Source: Vermamoeba vermiformis
Taxonomy: Eukaryota; Tubulinea; Echinamoebida
Length of the DNA: 64,000 nucleotides
Assembly: GCA_045837725.1 (NCBI GenBank)
Contig: JBEWZL010000232.1
Span: forward strand, 248,001-312,000
Direction of reading: 5' to 3'
Made by a program: the position numbers and the translations under genes. The notes below the pieces were generated by a model. It was not told where the DNA came from. It saw nothing but the letters and a program-made list of their open reading frames with translations, and did no database searches. Shown piece by piece: positions 46,377 to 57,782 of this stretch (its first letter is position 1; each line of letters opens with the position of its first letter).

Positions 46377-46745
46377 TATTTGTGTTGATCAATGCAAGGC
46401 GGAATAACACAATAAATAAAAGTTATGATTCGTGTACCACATGTCATCAATCACGGACAAACACAGCCAAACAAGCAGCAATGTTAAAGCTCAGATTTAT
46501 TGCTGTTAAAGCATATCACTTGTTGTGACCTCAATGCATTGAGTTAGTCGTAAACAAGGTCATTCGCATTAACTAGATCTGAGCGAGAGAAAAGTTGTAA
46601 CGGGTCCCCCAATAGTAGGATTAGTAATATATCATGATACCAGCTGCAATAGTACCATAATACGTAGGTTTAGGTGATAGAAAGTAATCGAATTATGTTT
46701 GAAAGTGCATTGTAGTGCTCCTCTCGAAGTGGATCTTGATCTGAT
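46377..46745. other. 3' region of SPS2 and upstream of the secreted-protein gene
   Basis: About 370 bases shared by the 3' UTR of the selenophosphate synthetase gene and the promoter of the secreted-protein gene, both on the minus strand. The SECIS candidate lies inside it. Nothing else was seen. Confidence 0.4.
46505..46573 (-). ncRNA. SECIS element candidate in the SPS2 3' UTR
   Basis: On the minus strand, about 170 nt after the stop codon. Helix I pairs GTTAATGC (46573-46566) with GCTTTAAC (46512-46505). Directly inside are ATGA and TGAT, as needed for the SECIS non-canonical quartet. The inner stem CTTGTT/AACAAG follows, and a TAA in the apical part supplies the AA pair. The stem II length and apical loop are not a perfect textbook match. 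An in-frame TGA upstream makes a SECIS expected here. Confidence 0.55.
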
Positions 46746-48425
46746 TTAGAACTCGGTCTTGGTGTTGAGTTTGATCTTGTCGCGCGGTGGCATGACTGAA
46801 ATGATCTTCAAGTTGTCTTTGTCAATGAAAGCGTGCTCGTCCAGTGTTGTGGTCTGTCCTTCAATGACCTCGCCAATGATCCACGCAGGCTGTCCTTCGA
46901 GCTCTTCAATCTCACGACAAAATTGTTCCGCTTTGTCACGTGGCATCATCATGAGCAGTCCTCCACTCGTCTCAGCTGAAGTGCCCTCGAGCAGTCTGAA
47001 CACGTTCATCGAACTGCTCACCACGTCCATGTGAGCTATGACGGGCAGCGTGTGAATTCTGAACACGAGGTTCTTGATGTTTTGGTGGTGTGCCAAATTG
47101 CGCGAGTGACCCAACAGACCAAAGCCTGTCACATCAGTGGCACCATGAGCACCTGTGACACGTGTTAGCTGCAATTAGTAATGACAGTACGGGACACTTG
47201 CCATATTTCTTCATCAATTCAGCGGCGGTGCGATTGAGGCGAGACATCGAGAACATGGCGTATTCATACGCTTCAATCGCCTGGCGCTTGTTGGTGTATT
47301 GCTGCGCTTGTTCCCAGCGCGTTGGATTGATATTGAGCCATTGATTGACATTCACGGCCACTTGTGTGCCGATGGGCTTGGTCAACACGAGCACATCACC
47401 GACTTGACCTCCTTTGGGGCTGCAATAACATTGTTAGTGTTCGATTGTTTGATGCCGCATGTCTCGCACGTACTCGACGACATCGTTCTTGTGCGCAATG
47501 CTCGTGACCACTCCACCGATGATGGGCCAGGGATTCAGCTGACACGTGTTAGTCACCCACTCTACGCGACTCTAATAGCCACCAATCACTTACCACTGTT
47601 TGGCCACCTGTCACACTCGAGCCTGCTTCCTTGGCACAGTCTAAACAGCAATCGTCAGTGTCAAGCTGTGGTTTGGTGTGTCATACCATTGAAGCCAGCA
47701 ATAATGGCGCGTGTGACGACGAGTCGCTCGGTCTCGCTCATTTCATTCGAGGCCGCCAACAGCATCAGTATTGTGTCGCAGTTGGTGATGCCCATGGAGA
47801 ACATGTCGCTCAGCACATTGGCGCAACCAATGCGACCCATGTAATACGGATCATCGACGAGTGGATAGAAAAACTGGTTTAGGATGTTAAGGAAATGTTG
47901 ATGTAGTACGATTGAATAGCTTGGGCTATAATAAGTCGAAAGGATACATCCGTTGTCGAAATCATGAGAAGATCCGGGAAACGAGCCAGAGGCTTTACAC
48001 TACAATCCAATCCGTCTGTTTCATGTTCACCTAATCCTAATCCTTCTAATAAATGCAGCAGCTGTTTTTGGGGGACCTTACAACCTGATTGAAATTTAGA
48101 TCTATTCGCCGACGAGTACCAGTAGTCTTACCTCACCCTTTTAATTTAGTGAAGTCTGTTAATCGAAAATCGGGGCGCAAGCCTAGCTTTTGAGGTTGGA
48201 AGGCATAGCTCTAATTAAAAGAATTATTAATTACCTTACAGAATGTATCAAATACGTGCGAAAACTGGCTTTATAATTATGATAATAATCGGTTAATTTT
48301 AGATTAAGTCCCTTAATTAATTTCAGAATGTCGGAATAACAGATCCAGATCTGCATTTTTCAGTCATTTGAAATACTTACCACCTCTTCAAGAACACCCG
48401 AGGACTTATTTTCAGTGTCACTCAT
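46746..48425 (-). CDS. SEPHS2: selenophosphate synthetase, selenocysteine-containing (SPS2)
   Basis: Makes selenophosphate from selenide and ATP, the selenium donor for selenocysteine. Exon 1 (48425-48381, [15 protein letters not shown]) and exon 2 (48210-48132) give [12 protein letters not shown] and then an in-frame TGA. The next exon (from 48084) gives [15 protein letters not shown]. Joined, LKG-U-GCKVPQ matches SPS2, in which U is the active-site selenocysteine. Downstream: [95 protein letters not shown] and [13 protein letters not shown]. Seven or so exons. Ordinary prediction would split it at the TGA. Confidence 0.9.
48133..48135 (-). other. UGA selenocysteine codon (residue 41 of SPS2)
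   Basis: TGA lies four bases before the GTAAGA donor of a 47-nt intron (48131-48085). It falls exactly where SPS2 proteins carry Sec (KGUGCKVPQ) and SEPHS1 proteins carry Thr. TGA is a normal stop elsewhere in the window, so this is recoding and not a variant code. Confidence 0.88.
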
Positions 48426-48604
48426 GGTTTTGTAGTGGATAAAAGAAGAGCACTGTTGACCAAACAAAAAATTTGAAGGCGGCGCTTTGTAACTCCGGTC
48501 GACAGGAAGCTTGCTACTTGATGCAGATGATTAATAAGAGGTTACCCATCCAATCTATCAACCCTCAGAACATAATTCTTCACCGTCAGGGCACTTTATT
48601 TAGT

Positions 48605-50550
48605 TTAATTCAAAGTTCGATACATCTTTTCGACTTGATCCACCACTCGGCCGAGCTCCGTATTCAGTGCTTGGATCTTCTCAATCGGATTGTCTTCCAA
48701 TGTAGCTAATGTAACTTGAAGGTCAAAAGTTCCTGCAGAACAACAATTAGACTTCGTATTAATTCGTTCTACTATTAACAATTATCTTACTATACGCGTC
48801 GATGAGTCTATTGAATTCTTTCTTCAGCTCTGAGAATTTTTGTTCTGTGGTCAGCGCAGAGGTGCTGTTCAGTGCCGGCGCTTTTGGTGCCATTGGTGGA
48901 AGTGGCGGGAGAGGAGCGTTATTGCTGTCATTAGTTTGTGGCGATCCGAGTGGTGGGCGAGGTTGTACTGGCTTTTTCACATGTGACAGCTTGGGCAAAG
49001 TGAACGTGTTGGTTGTGGTAGTTGCCGTCGCTGTTGCCTTCGGAGCCATTGGAGGAGGTGGCGGAGGAAGAGGGCCATTGCTCGAGTTCGTATTGGCAGT
49101 TGGAGCAGCAGTGGTGTTGGTTCCAGCTGATCCAAACTGAGGACTTTTCTTCGGAGCTGCTCCGAAGGTTGACACTTTTCCGCCAAAGTTCGTTTTCGGC
49201 GCAGTTGCTACGACGGTACTCTTGGGCATCATTGGTGGAGGAGGGGGCGTAGAGATATCGCTCGGTGGTAGCACACTCGCGACACTGCCCGTATATGCAA
49301 TCTTGACTGGGGCTTTGGGGATCGGAGTAGAAGCCGCTTGACTTGTTTGAGCCACTTTGACGGACGGTTTAGTGCCGAGCTCGCGGTGCTTGCGTAGCAC
49401 TTTGGTGACCCACTCCCACTTGTTAGCAATGGCGAAGTCGAGCGCAGTCTCCATCTTTCTGTTCTCGAAGTTGAGGTCCGTGCGTGGGTCATTGATGAGC
49501 AGTTCAGCTGCTTCGTCCCACCCGTACGTATTTGCAACGTACATGAGCGCTGTTCTGCCGTGCTTGTCAGTCGCATTGACGTCGGTGCCAGGGTGTTTCA
49601 ACAAGACTTCAATCATCTTAGCCTGAGCCTCCATCTCTCTGTCTCGGGTCCATGACGCTCTACAGGCGGCGATCAGTGGTGTCTCGCCATTGGCATCTCT
49701 GACATTTGGATTCTTGACGTGCGGCAACAACATCTCAGCCAGCTTGGGCTTCCAGCTATTAATGAGCACGAAGAGCGGGTAGTTATATTCTTTGGTCATT
49801 GGCAAGTCTACGATGTCTTTCTCGATCAACGTTCGGACCGCGGCAATAGGCTTGTCTCCTTCACCATGCATCAAGTCGTGTAGCAAGGCCTCGCCAAGGC
49901 CAGCGGACAACTTGACGCCTTTCTGTTGCACTGCAGCATCTAGAACGCTCAGCAAGTCTGCACCCCACTCGTGGATGTTCGCAACCGCTTTGATGTGGTA
50001 GATCAGCTTGCCGTCCGCATACTCGCTCTCGCAATAGTTGTCAATGCTGTAGTTAGGAAATAGAACCAACACGCGCTTTGATGTAGCGTCCTTAAAGCGT
50101 TGCAGAAAAGTTGGATCTTTGGACGACCACCACTCTATCTTTTGAATCAGCGTCGGAATGATGTCTTGGGATAACAAATAGCTCAAGCTCTCATTAGGGG
50201 CATACTCTCCTTGATTATAGAGTGCCCACATGTCCGTTTCGATAGTCCATGCACCAGGTGCAGTCGCTTGAGCTAACTTCGTCATCTGCTTCAACAGTTG
50301 TTCTTGGTCCTCTTTGAAGTTTTGTCGCTCCTCATCCGGCAAGCGAGAGTCATTGCACCAGCTCTTAATTATGGCTAACATGTTCAAATTTGAGCTTGTC
50401 TGGGCTTCGTCTTTCAAATTCTGTAATAAATAAAATAATCAGAGTTTGCCGACCTTTTAAATGTTTCAAGTGTGCATTTATGTCCCACTAGAATTCTGGT
50501 TTGTGTTCGGAATGTCTCCTTACACTAGACATACCAGTAGTTCCGTTCAT
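48605..50550 (-). CDS. ankyrin-repeat protein with polyproline tracts
   Basis: About 600 residues. Exon 1 is 50550-50524 (MNGTTGMSS), followed by a 103-nt intron (GTAAGG to TTACAG) that leads in phase to NLKDEAQTSSNLNMLAIIKS. The N-terminal 200 residues are helical and unrecognised. Ankyrin repeats follow (GETPLIAACRASWTRDREME, GRTALMYVANTYGWDEAAEL). The second half is Pro/Ala/Thr-rich with profilin- or EVH1-type tracts: TPPPPPMMPK, PLPPPPPPMAPK, PLPPLPPMAPK. A final helical tail (SALTTEQKFSELKKEFNRLI) continues into a last small exon ending YRTLN at 48605. Likely a cytoskeletal adaptor, by composition only. Confidence 0.68.
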
Positions 50551-50921
50551 CGGAAAACCTCGGCCGAGACTCTGCTATGAGTAAATTATGAGTTTACTGA
50601 TCTTTTAGTTCTATTGAGTGAGTGGTTGACAGGCCAGCCACAAATAATTACCCGATTCCAAAAAAGGAGAAATCAACAACAATTTAGATACCTACGTGAT
50701 TCCTTCTAGATGTGTGCTTCGTTTATCATCGCCCGAGCGCTTCATATGCTCAACCATCTTGAGTTAATGTGATGTCTGCGGTTCGGAAGTTAGGAACAAC
50801 AACTTTTCGGTACACTTCCACATTAGTCATCTGCATGCTAATCGAATCGATTTCACAACGTAATACCACTTGGCTATCATAGCGAGCAGATAACGTCAAC
50901 GCCATTTAAATCATCCTTGTT
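50551..50921. other. upstream region of the ankyrin/polyproline gene
   Basis: About 370 bases between two minus-strand genes. A 53-codon minus-strand frame starts near 50903 (MALTLSARYDSQVVLRCEID) but matches nothing I know, and may be chance or a leader exon. No repeat or RNA motif was found. Confidence 0.35.
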
Positions 50922-52063
50922 TTACTTCTTTTTGTCAGTTTTGCTCTTCTCAAGTTCAGGTGTCAGTGCCTGCTTGTCAGTTGATTTGTTCTTGTTGTTC
51001 GCACGGTACTTGGTCTTAGTCGTGTTACTATTGTCGTTATTATTAGCTGATACTCGTCGCAAGTTCTGTTCGTATTGTGCAGCGGGCAACAGTTCTTTGT
51101 GCATCTGCTTCAGTTTGTTCAAGCCAACAGTCGCTAATGTCCTGTCATTCACTGCTGATAGTCCCAACAGATATGCCTCGCCGTTTTTCTAAAATAAGAC
51201 GGAGTTATTATCACTAGTAATGAGTGTCGCTCGTATTGCGTACCTTTCTAGCTTGCTCGATCTGTTTCGAGCGGATGAAATGAATGACAGGATAGGGTGA
51301 TCGTGAGGTATAATTAGCCGTGCTGGCCTCAGGGTCGTCAGTAGCATCAGCGTAGGTGAATGAAGGGTGGAACAGTGCGAGTTGAATGGGATTTCCTTAA
51401 TGAACGATATCAGTAATCATGAGTACTTGCAGGCCATCGCTCGTACCAGCAGTCTCAATCAGCTCTTGCATGAGATTGACAAATTGATTGAACTCCACGA
51501 ATGAATACATGCGTTCAATGCCGCTCACTGCAAGCAGTTTGGTCGTCTCGCTCTTCTTGTTGTTCTTGGACATCAAGCGCACGTGCTTCAAGACCTCTTC
51601 TTGCAAATCCTCCATGGTCTTGGCTTTAGACACCTAATGCACGATAAGTCAGTCAGTGGATTAAGATAGAGACCTGCACACTTACACGATAGAGGATCTT
51701 GTTTTTCTTTTGAGCAGTGACGGCAAAAGGGCACAGTTTGTAGCGCAAGACGATTGACTCGACCCAATCTTTGGTAGCTTGTTTGACTACATCTTTAGGG
51801 GCTTGTTCGTACTGGACTTGGGCTGGATCGACCGAAAGATCAGCGACAGAATAATAATTAAAAATATTAATTTAAATTATTAGGTGCTTAGCGCTTGCAA
51901 AATATTGTCTAAATATGAAGATTTCACGACTGAAATAATTTTAAAACTTACCAGCAAGTAGTTTTCTGCGGCTCACTTGTGCTGAGGTTCTGCTAATTGA
52001 TTTAGCGAGGCGAATTGTTCGATAAAGATATGTCCTTGATGGGTTTAACAACCTATTCAACAT
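50922..52063 (-). CDS. DUF1415 family protein with mitochondrial leader
   Basis: The N-terminus MLNRLLNPSRTYLYRTIRLA is a strong mitochondrial targeting sequence. The body follows the bacterial/organellar DUF1415 pattern: VESIVLRYKLCPFAVTAQ, a Leu/Glu helix, ETTKLLAVSGIERMYSFVEF, NQFVNLMQELIE, then QLALFHPSFTYADAT and NYTSRSPYPVIHFIRSKQIE. About five exons separated by short introns, the last exon ending in a Lys/Asn/Ser-rich tail (NNDNSNTTKTKYRANNKNKS). The biochemical function of DUF1415 is unknown to me. The family is mainly bacterial, so an origin from the mitochondrial or another bacterial donor is plausible. Confidence 0.85.
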
Positions 52064-52210
52064 CGTTTGTTTTTGTGCGTTATGTTAGAGTTTCTGAAGA
52101 TCTGTCAACGCGATAGCAAGGAACCGAACACAATTTATTAAATTTAACAAATGAAGAAATCATATTCGGCAGATGTCGCCTAAAGTTACGTAAGAGATAG
52201 TATATTAATA

Positions 52211-53648
52211 TTACAATCGAATGGTGATGACAGAGATATTGTCTTGACTGCCGCTCTATTTGTAAACAACATTAGGCCAATTCTTTATAGTACAAAAGCA
52301 TTCATATTGTGCCTACCTGAATGGCTTTGACGAGCAGTTTGCGGCTCAATTGATCACACGGTAAGTCTTCTTTTGTCATGTCAATCACTTCTTGCACGCC
52401 AACTGTTTCGAACAGCTGCAAGGAGTAACATTAGCACCCACGTGGCACACTACATATAACACCTATCACATTACTTACACCGTCACAGGCGAGTACTAGG
52501 GTCGTGTCTTCAGGCTTCAGCTCTACAGCTGTCACATGCGGCAAGTTGCTGAGATATTCTTTCATCAAGTGATCGCCCAACGAGCGTGTGATTGCAATCA
52601 TTCCTAATGCACGAGAGGTCAATACACACCTGTTGCAGCACACAACACCTCACTGCGTACCATTGACACGACCATTGTTCACAAATCCACCTGCATCGCG
52701 CACACGTTGTGCTTCTTTTTCATCATTGGCAGTGTGATCCACAGTCAATTTCACGGCTTCACCACCGCGGCTAGTATTGTAATTGCGTCAACAGACAATT
52801 CATTTGTAACACGATGTTAATACTCACCTCAAAATAGCAGCAGCGTCACCGGCATTGGCCACGAACAACACGCGCTTGGGCTGATTGTCAACCACTACTT
52901 GTCGAATAAGTGCAATAACAACACAAGCACCTGCAACGACATGTAAATAGATATCATATATATACATCTCAATATATCTTACCAGCGCTGGGAACGTCAG
53001 TTTTCATAGCGAGATCTGCTTTAACGAATACAGTTGTGAGCACGTCTTTCATTTTTTCTTCGTTGTAATCTGCGTCAGTGAGGTCTTTAATCTCGTCTAA
53101 TAAGAACTGTAGTAATAAAGAACACGTGAGATTGCAGATTACTAAGGAATCAGAATTGACATTGCGAGCTTGGAGCCAATAACGTTAACTCGCGCAGCTT
53201 ATTCATAGTATTAACACAACGTACCTGATGTAATTTATCTTTGCACCAATCAGCGGCTTCTTTACCGCCATGGCCGTCAAATACACCAAAATATCCTTGG
53301 TGCGACACTCCGCCAAAGTTATCAATAATGGCATGTGCGTCCTATATAATTATAATTTAATTCTTCAAGAGGATAAGGCACAAATCTGTTGTGTTTTAAA
53401 AGCGAATTTTCAAATTAATTTTTTAATTGATTTTTTATGTCAATATTACCAGCCGCGTTTCAGCAAATTAAGAGCAAGAATTAACAATAAATATGTAAAT
53501 ACTATAAATTGAACATTATTTTGACCAGCGGTGGTTGATTTACCTCCATTTTTCTTCTGCGACCGCGATCAGCAGCCACTCCAGCTTCTTTAACTGAAGT
53601 GAATGCAATTTTCTCTTCTACTTTATCAGCAACTTTTTCTTCGGCCAT
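52211..53648 (-). CDS. PP2C-family protein phosphatase
   Basis: Metal-dependent Ser/Thr phosphatase (PPM). Seen in order: MAEEKVADKVEEKIAFTSVK (charged start), GVSHQGYFGVFDGHGGKEAA (metal-binding aspartate and GHGG), DVPSAGACVVIALI, VLFVANAGDAAAILRRGGEA, DHTANDEKEAQRVRDAGGFV, IAITRSLGDHLMKEY, DTTLVLACDGLFETVG and SGSQDNISVITIRL (the terminal metal-binding DN). At least seven exons with introns of about 50-250 nt. The length, about 300 residues, is a bare catalytic domain. No membrane segment or targeting signal. Confidence 0.92.
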
Positions 53649-54092
53649 TGTGCAATAATTTGTAATATGTAGTGTTGCAACGCACAATAAAAGTTAGAAA
53701 GATTTCACGCACAGACCTGAGCACAACAACGCTTGCTCAAAATGAGATTTTATTTGTAATTACAGCATTAACGGCACCGCACCAAAATTAAGCACTGAAT
53801 TACGTTGCTAATGAAGCTGAAATGCTGCGTTAATTTTATTTGTTTGGATCTGCAGAGATAATTCAAACCCAACTACAGCGACCATTAAAGGTACATGTAA
53901 AAATGCAGCGAAATTCTACAATTGGTGCCGGGCACACTCTGGACGTCAAATGAATGTCAATTCTGGCAGCGCAACACGGCAATTAATCAGTGATTAATAA
54001 TTATTTATAGTAGAATTTTTTTTTTTTTTTTTTTTTTCCTTGTGGCGCTCGTGTTCTTGTTTTAACGCTACACTTTGTAACGGAACAGCACA
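53649..54092. promoter_or_regulatory. divergent upstream region with a 22-T tract
   Basis: About 445 bases between PP2C (minus) and the four-helix membrane protein gene (plus). An uninterrupted run of 22 T lies at 54016-54037, 55 bases before the second gene's ATG. Such runs disfavour nucleosomes in many eukaryotes and can mark promoters, but they also vary in length by slippage. Confidence 0.4.
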
Positions 54093-54584
54093 ATGTCGGT
54101 CCTTACCACTAAAAATCCAGCCTCACTTGTGGGAGCATTGTACTATAACTGCTTAGTTGTGATAGTTATGTCGACGATCTTCGTTGGTACAGCTATAAGC
54201 GGAGTAACGGATGATAAGGACTCGATCCAAGAGGGCTTTTTTTTGGTTCTCTCTGTTGTTCCAAGCGTATTATTAGCATTAATTGGTATGGGAATGATGA
54301 AGAAAGGCGTTGCTCCCGGAGATAATCAACCATTAATTTTTGGAGTTCTTTCGCTGATCTTGGCTATCGGTGAAGGTTTCATGGCAGCCATTTGTCTTTC
54401 TGGATTAATTCAGGTAAGCGTGGTCATTTATGATGAATTTAAGAGCGGTGCGTAATTTTTGTAACAAAAATAGAAAATGTACGCCGCAGTCGCAGCTTTA
54501 CAATTCAGCAGCACTATCCTCGCGATTATGTTATGGCAATCTGTAGTTAAGCCTGAAGATTTTGTCCACTTTGAACGAGTGTAA
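54093..54584 (+). CDS. four-helix membrane protein, unknown
   Basis: Two exons (54093-54413 and 54474-54584) with a 60-nt intron (GTAAGC to AAATAG) give about 143 residues. Four hydrophobic segments: LYYNCLVVIVMSTIFVGTAI, FFLVLSVVPSVLLALIGMGM, LIFGVLSLILAIGEGFMAAI and MYAAVAALQFSSTILAIMLW. Short polar loops, no signal peptide, and a charged end (KPEDFVHFERV). I do not recognise it. The size and topology recall small tetraspan proteins, without their cysteine signatures. Confidence 0.58.
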
Positions 54585-54690
54585 TGAAGTCAACGGTTCC
54601 TCTAAAGGATTTGGATTTGCTTGATCTTGTATTTTATTTACACTAAAAGACTTTCTACATAATGCACAAGTAACACTAGCTTTCATATAA

Positions 54691-55798
54691 TTACTTGTCG
54701 GTGGTCAGCACAGGAATATAGTAGGTCAAGAACAAATCATCGAGCAGCACATGCAACACGAGGGCTTGGTTCTCAACGATGCAGCAAATTACGTTCTGCG
54801 GCGAGACTTGATAGCTGTACAAGAACTTGACGAACTTCTTGATGTCGACTTTGACCGAGGCTGATTGCTCAGGGGTGTGGCGCGGTGGACTTCTACCCTC
54901 TGTTACCCGATTAGCACACCATGCATAATAGTAACTATGAAGTACATACCGATATGAGGGTGCTCTAAATTGCGATAGAACGTCGCGACTGAGACCATGT
55001 CCGTCTCAACTTTTAATGTTAGTTCTCCAGCCATGTTCGCTTGCATGGTCAAGTAGTCGTCCAAGTTCTTCATGTGATCGACGACACTGCGCAACAACTT
55101 CAAGGGCGGCATCATAATGTACACTTCTGGGTCAGGCAGAGTAGGCTCGACAAACGCGGCCACTTGAAGAGGACCAAGCAAGTTGATAGGAATGTCGTGA
55201 TTGACTGTCATCGCTTGAGTTGTCTACCAAGAAAATCAGCCACGATCTCGACATTAATTGTTGTCATAGAATAATACTTACAGTGGTCTCGATACACAAC
55301 GAGAGATAAGGAATGCCATTCTTTTTCGTGAGTTTGACCAAAGTCTCTTGCGCGTATTGACTTGATTTTAGTGCTCTTTGTAAGTGATCTAAGGTGATGT
55401 TGAATGATATTTCATTGTTGTTCATGCTTTCGACGGTGTAATCCGAGAATAATGAGGCCTGATCCCAAAATTAATCAGAAAAATTTCAAATAATTATTTT
55501 TTGGCTAATTTGAGAGCATTTACGATTTACTATTACTCGTATTATTATTATAAATATTTTTATAATTTATTGGAAACTTACGGCGTTCATTCCGGCCCAA
55601 ACTTGAAATCCATCAGTTATATCGCAAACTAAAATGAATTGAATCTTTCGTTGCGACAAATGAATGACGCAAGTCTTATTAATCTTTTCGATGGTTTGAA
55701 CCACCCCTAAAAGCAAAGTCAATCGCGAATCTAACGAGCAAGTCTAATTACTTACGTAAAAACAAGCCAGTATCTTGAATCTTTGCCTTAAATCGCAT
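54691..55798 (-). CDS. HUS1: HUS1, subunit of the 9-1-1 checkpoint clamp
   Basis: PCNA-like clamp with RAD9 and RAD1 that loads at DNA damage and activates ATR signalling. The start MRFKAKIQDTGLF matches MKFRAKIVDGA of human HUS1. Further matches: TCVIHLSQRKIQFILVCDI, NNNEISFNITLDHLQRALKS, VNHDIPINLL, EPTLPDPEVYIMMPPLKLLR and MAGELTLKVETDMVSVATFY, then VDIKKFVKFLYSYQVSPQNV and FLTYYIPVL at the end. Five or six exons with 50-100 nt introns. About 270-280 residues, typical for HUS1. It is divergent from CDC14 across 178 bases, so two cell-cycle genes may share a promoter. Confidence 0.9.
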
Positions 55799-55976
55799 TT
55801 TAGTTGTGTTGTGGTCGCTGTAATCGTTATGAAAATGAAACCAACAAAAGTTCTTCGAATTTTTTCTCGGAACTCAAAGCCCGCGCAAAGTTACCGTTGA
55901 CGAAATTCAAAAATAAGAAAATGAAAATTGGTTGCTCACCGCAAATAAACCTTACCAAAGCAGCACGTACCACAAC

Positions 55977-57419
55977 ATGGATCAAGAAATTGAAATTATC
56001 CCTGGTATGACTTTTTTTGTTAAACTTGGGCTAATCTGCCTTTCTCAACCTTCGTGTTTACTAATAATACTCTATTAAGGTCGATTATCATTTGCGTTTT
56101 ATTCGGATAAACCAAAAAGAATACGTAACAGACACACGTTTACACTGGACAACCAGGTGATCTACATCCCTTTTTACAAAGATTTCGGTCCCCCAAACAC
56201 CGCCGTACTTTATCGCTTTTGCCAACGCATTCATAAAAAGATGGTATGAATAATATTATTTGTATTTGCATTAATTAACCAATTTTTTTAGCACGTCAAC
56301 CCCAAAGTAGTCTTCTACTCTCAATCGGCTGGTGAAAAACTAACTAACTCTGTATTTTTAATGGCTGCTTATTGTGTAAGCGAATTTTATCTGTCTTGTT
56401 TGGTGACACATTACTAAGCAGCCCGTAGATTATGATCCGTAACCAAAGTGCTGAAGAAACACAAAAGCAATTCGAAATTTATGACGGTAAGATATTTGCA
56501 AATATCTGCAAGAGACAACGGCAATTAACAAAGCTTTAGAATACTTGATTCCTTTCCGCGACGCTGGATCAGAAAATGACACCTTCGGTTTAACTGTTTG
56601 GGACTGCATCTCTGGCTTGGAGAAAGGAAAGAAGTTCGGTTGGATTGACTTGCAAGGCTTCAATGTTCGAGAGTAAGTCGTTATATTTCTAAAAGCTCAG
56701 CCGAGGCTAACTGTATTGAAGGTACGAACATTACGAGCGTGTAGAGAACGGTGACTTGAATTGGATCATCCCTGGCAAGATTATGGCCTGTGCCTCACCG
56801 ACTGATACTCCCACTGACAGCAACTACGTCAAGACTCATCCCCCAGCCACCTACATTGACCTCTTCAAGAAGTTTGGTGTCAACACCTTGATCCGCTTAA
56901 ACGAAAAGATTTACAACGCACAACACTTTGAGAAAGTTGGCATTGAGCACTTTGACCTCTATTTTGACGACGGCACGACACCTTCAACACGCATTGTACA
57001 TAAGTTCATTGAAATCCTCGAAGCTGATCATCGTGTCGTGGCTGTCCATTGCAAACAAGGTCTTGGCCGTACTGGCACTCTGAACGCGTGCTACTTGATG
57101 AAATACTACGACATTAACACCCGAGAGATCATTGGCTTTACTCGCGTTCAGCGTCCTGGTTCAATCGTTGGTGTGCAGCAATTCTTCCTTGAAAGGTAAG
57201 TTACCACTAAATTAACGCATCCACACAAGCTAACGAATTTTTCAAACTAGAATGGAACCTCTTATTAAGAAGAGTGTGCGCAAGCCTGGATTCAGTTTGG
57301 CTCTGAACAAGTCCACCGAATCTAAGAGTGACGAGTCGCTGGAAGAGTCTGATACAGCTCTCACTTCCATCAGCACCATTGCGCGCAAGCGAAAGCATTC
57401 ATCTTCCCAGACCAAGTGA
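55977..57419 (+). CDS. CDC14: CDC14 dual-specificity phosphatase
   Basis: Phosphatase that reverses CDK phosphorylation at mitotic exit, cytokinesis and DNA repair. Seen: the N-terminal CDC14 domain (LSFAFYSDKPKRIRNRHTFT, IPFYKDFGPPNTAVLYRF), GDLNWIIPGKIMACASP, LIRLNEKIYNAQHFEKVGIE, HFDLYFDDGTTPS, and the active-site loop VAVHCKQGLGRTGTL (cysteine nucleophile, then arginine), followed by FTRVQRPGSIVGVQQFFLE. Eight exons; the first encodes only MDQEIEIIP. The C-terminal tail is short and Ser/Lys-rich (STIARKRKHSSSQTK). The length, about 370 residues, is the core without the long regulatory tail of yeast and human proteins. AATAAA occurs at about 57526. Confidence 0.93.
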
Positions 57420-57782
57420 AGCAACAATGTATTTATAACCCAAACCCGAGAACTCGACCTGTAAAATCTAACCCAACCCAGCCCTCGTTGAACGAGCAGC
57501 AAACCAATTTTGAAAGTGGTTGAAATAAAACGCAACCGCGGCGCATATCATTAATGTAATTTCAGTTTTAATGTTATGTACAACGGCTATATTTACAAGT
57601 TGGGAGGCACTCAGGCTTCGTGCTGCAGCTTGAAAATTTGCAGAATTTTGAAGTGATTTGACTGTGTTTAACTTACCCAGGCACGGCTCTTACCTAAAAT
57701 GATTAGCGAAGGATGAAAACAAAATTAAGCTGCAACACGAAGCCCAAGCAAAGTGGTGAGTTGCACACGCGGATCGAGTAGC
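57420..57782. repeat. convergent 3' region with a long inverted repeat
   Basis: Between the CDC14 end and the stop of the next minus-strand gene. AGGCTTCGTGCTGCAGCTT at 57613-57631 is matched in reverse complement by 57727-57745 with two mismatches. This gives a 19-bp stem with a loop of about 95 nt. It may be a transcript-end hairpin, a small RNA precursor or the ends of a short non-autonomous element. Confidence 0.6.

Noticed and set aside
48131-48135. TGA in the SPS2 exon as evidence of a pseudogene
   Set aside because: It falls precisely at the selenocysteine position of SPS2, the rest of the frame is intact, and a SECIS candidate is present.
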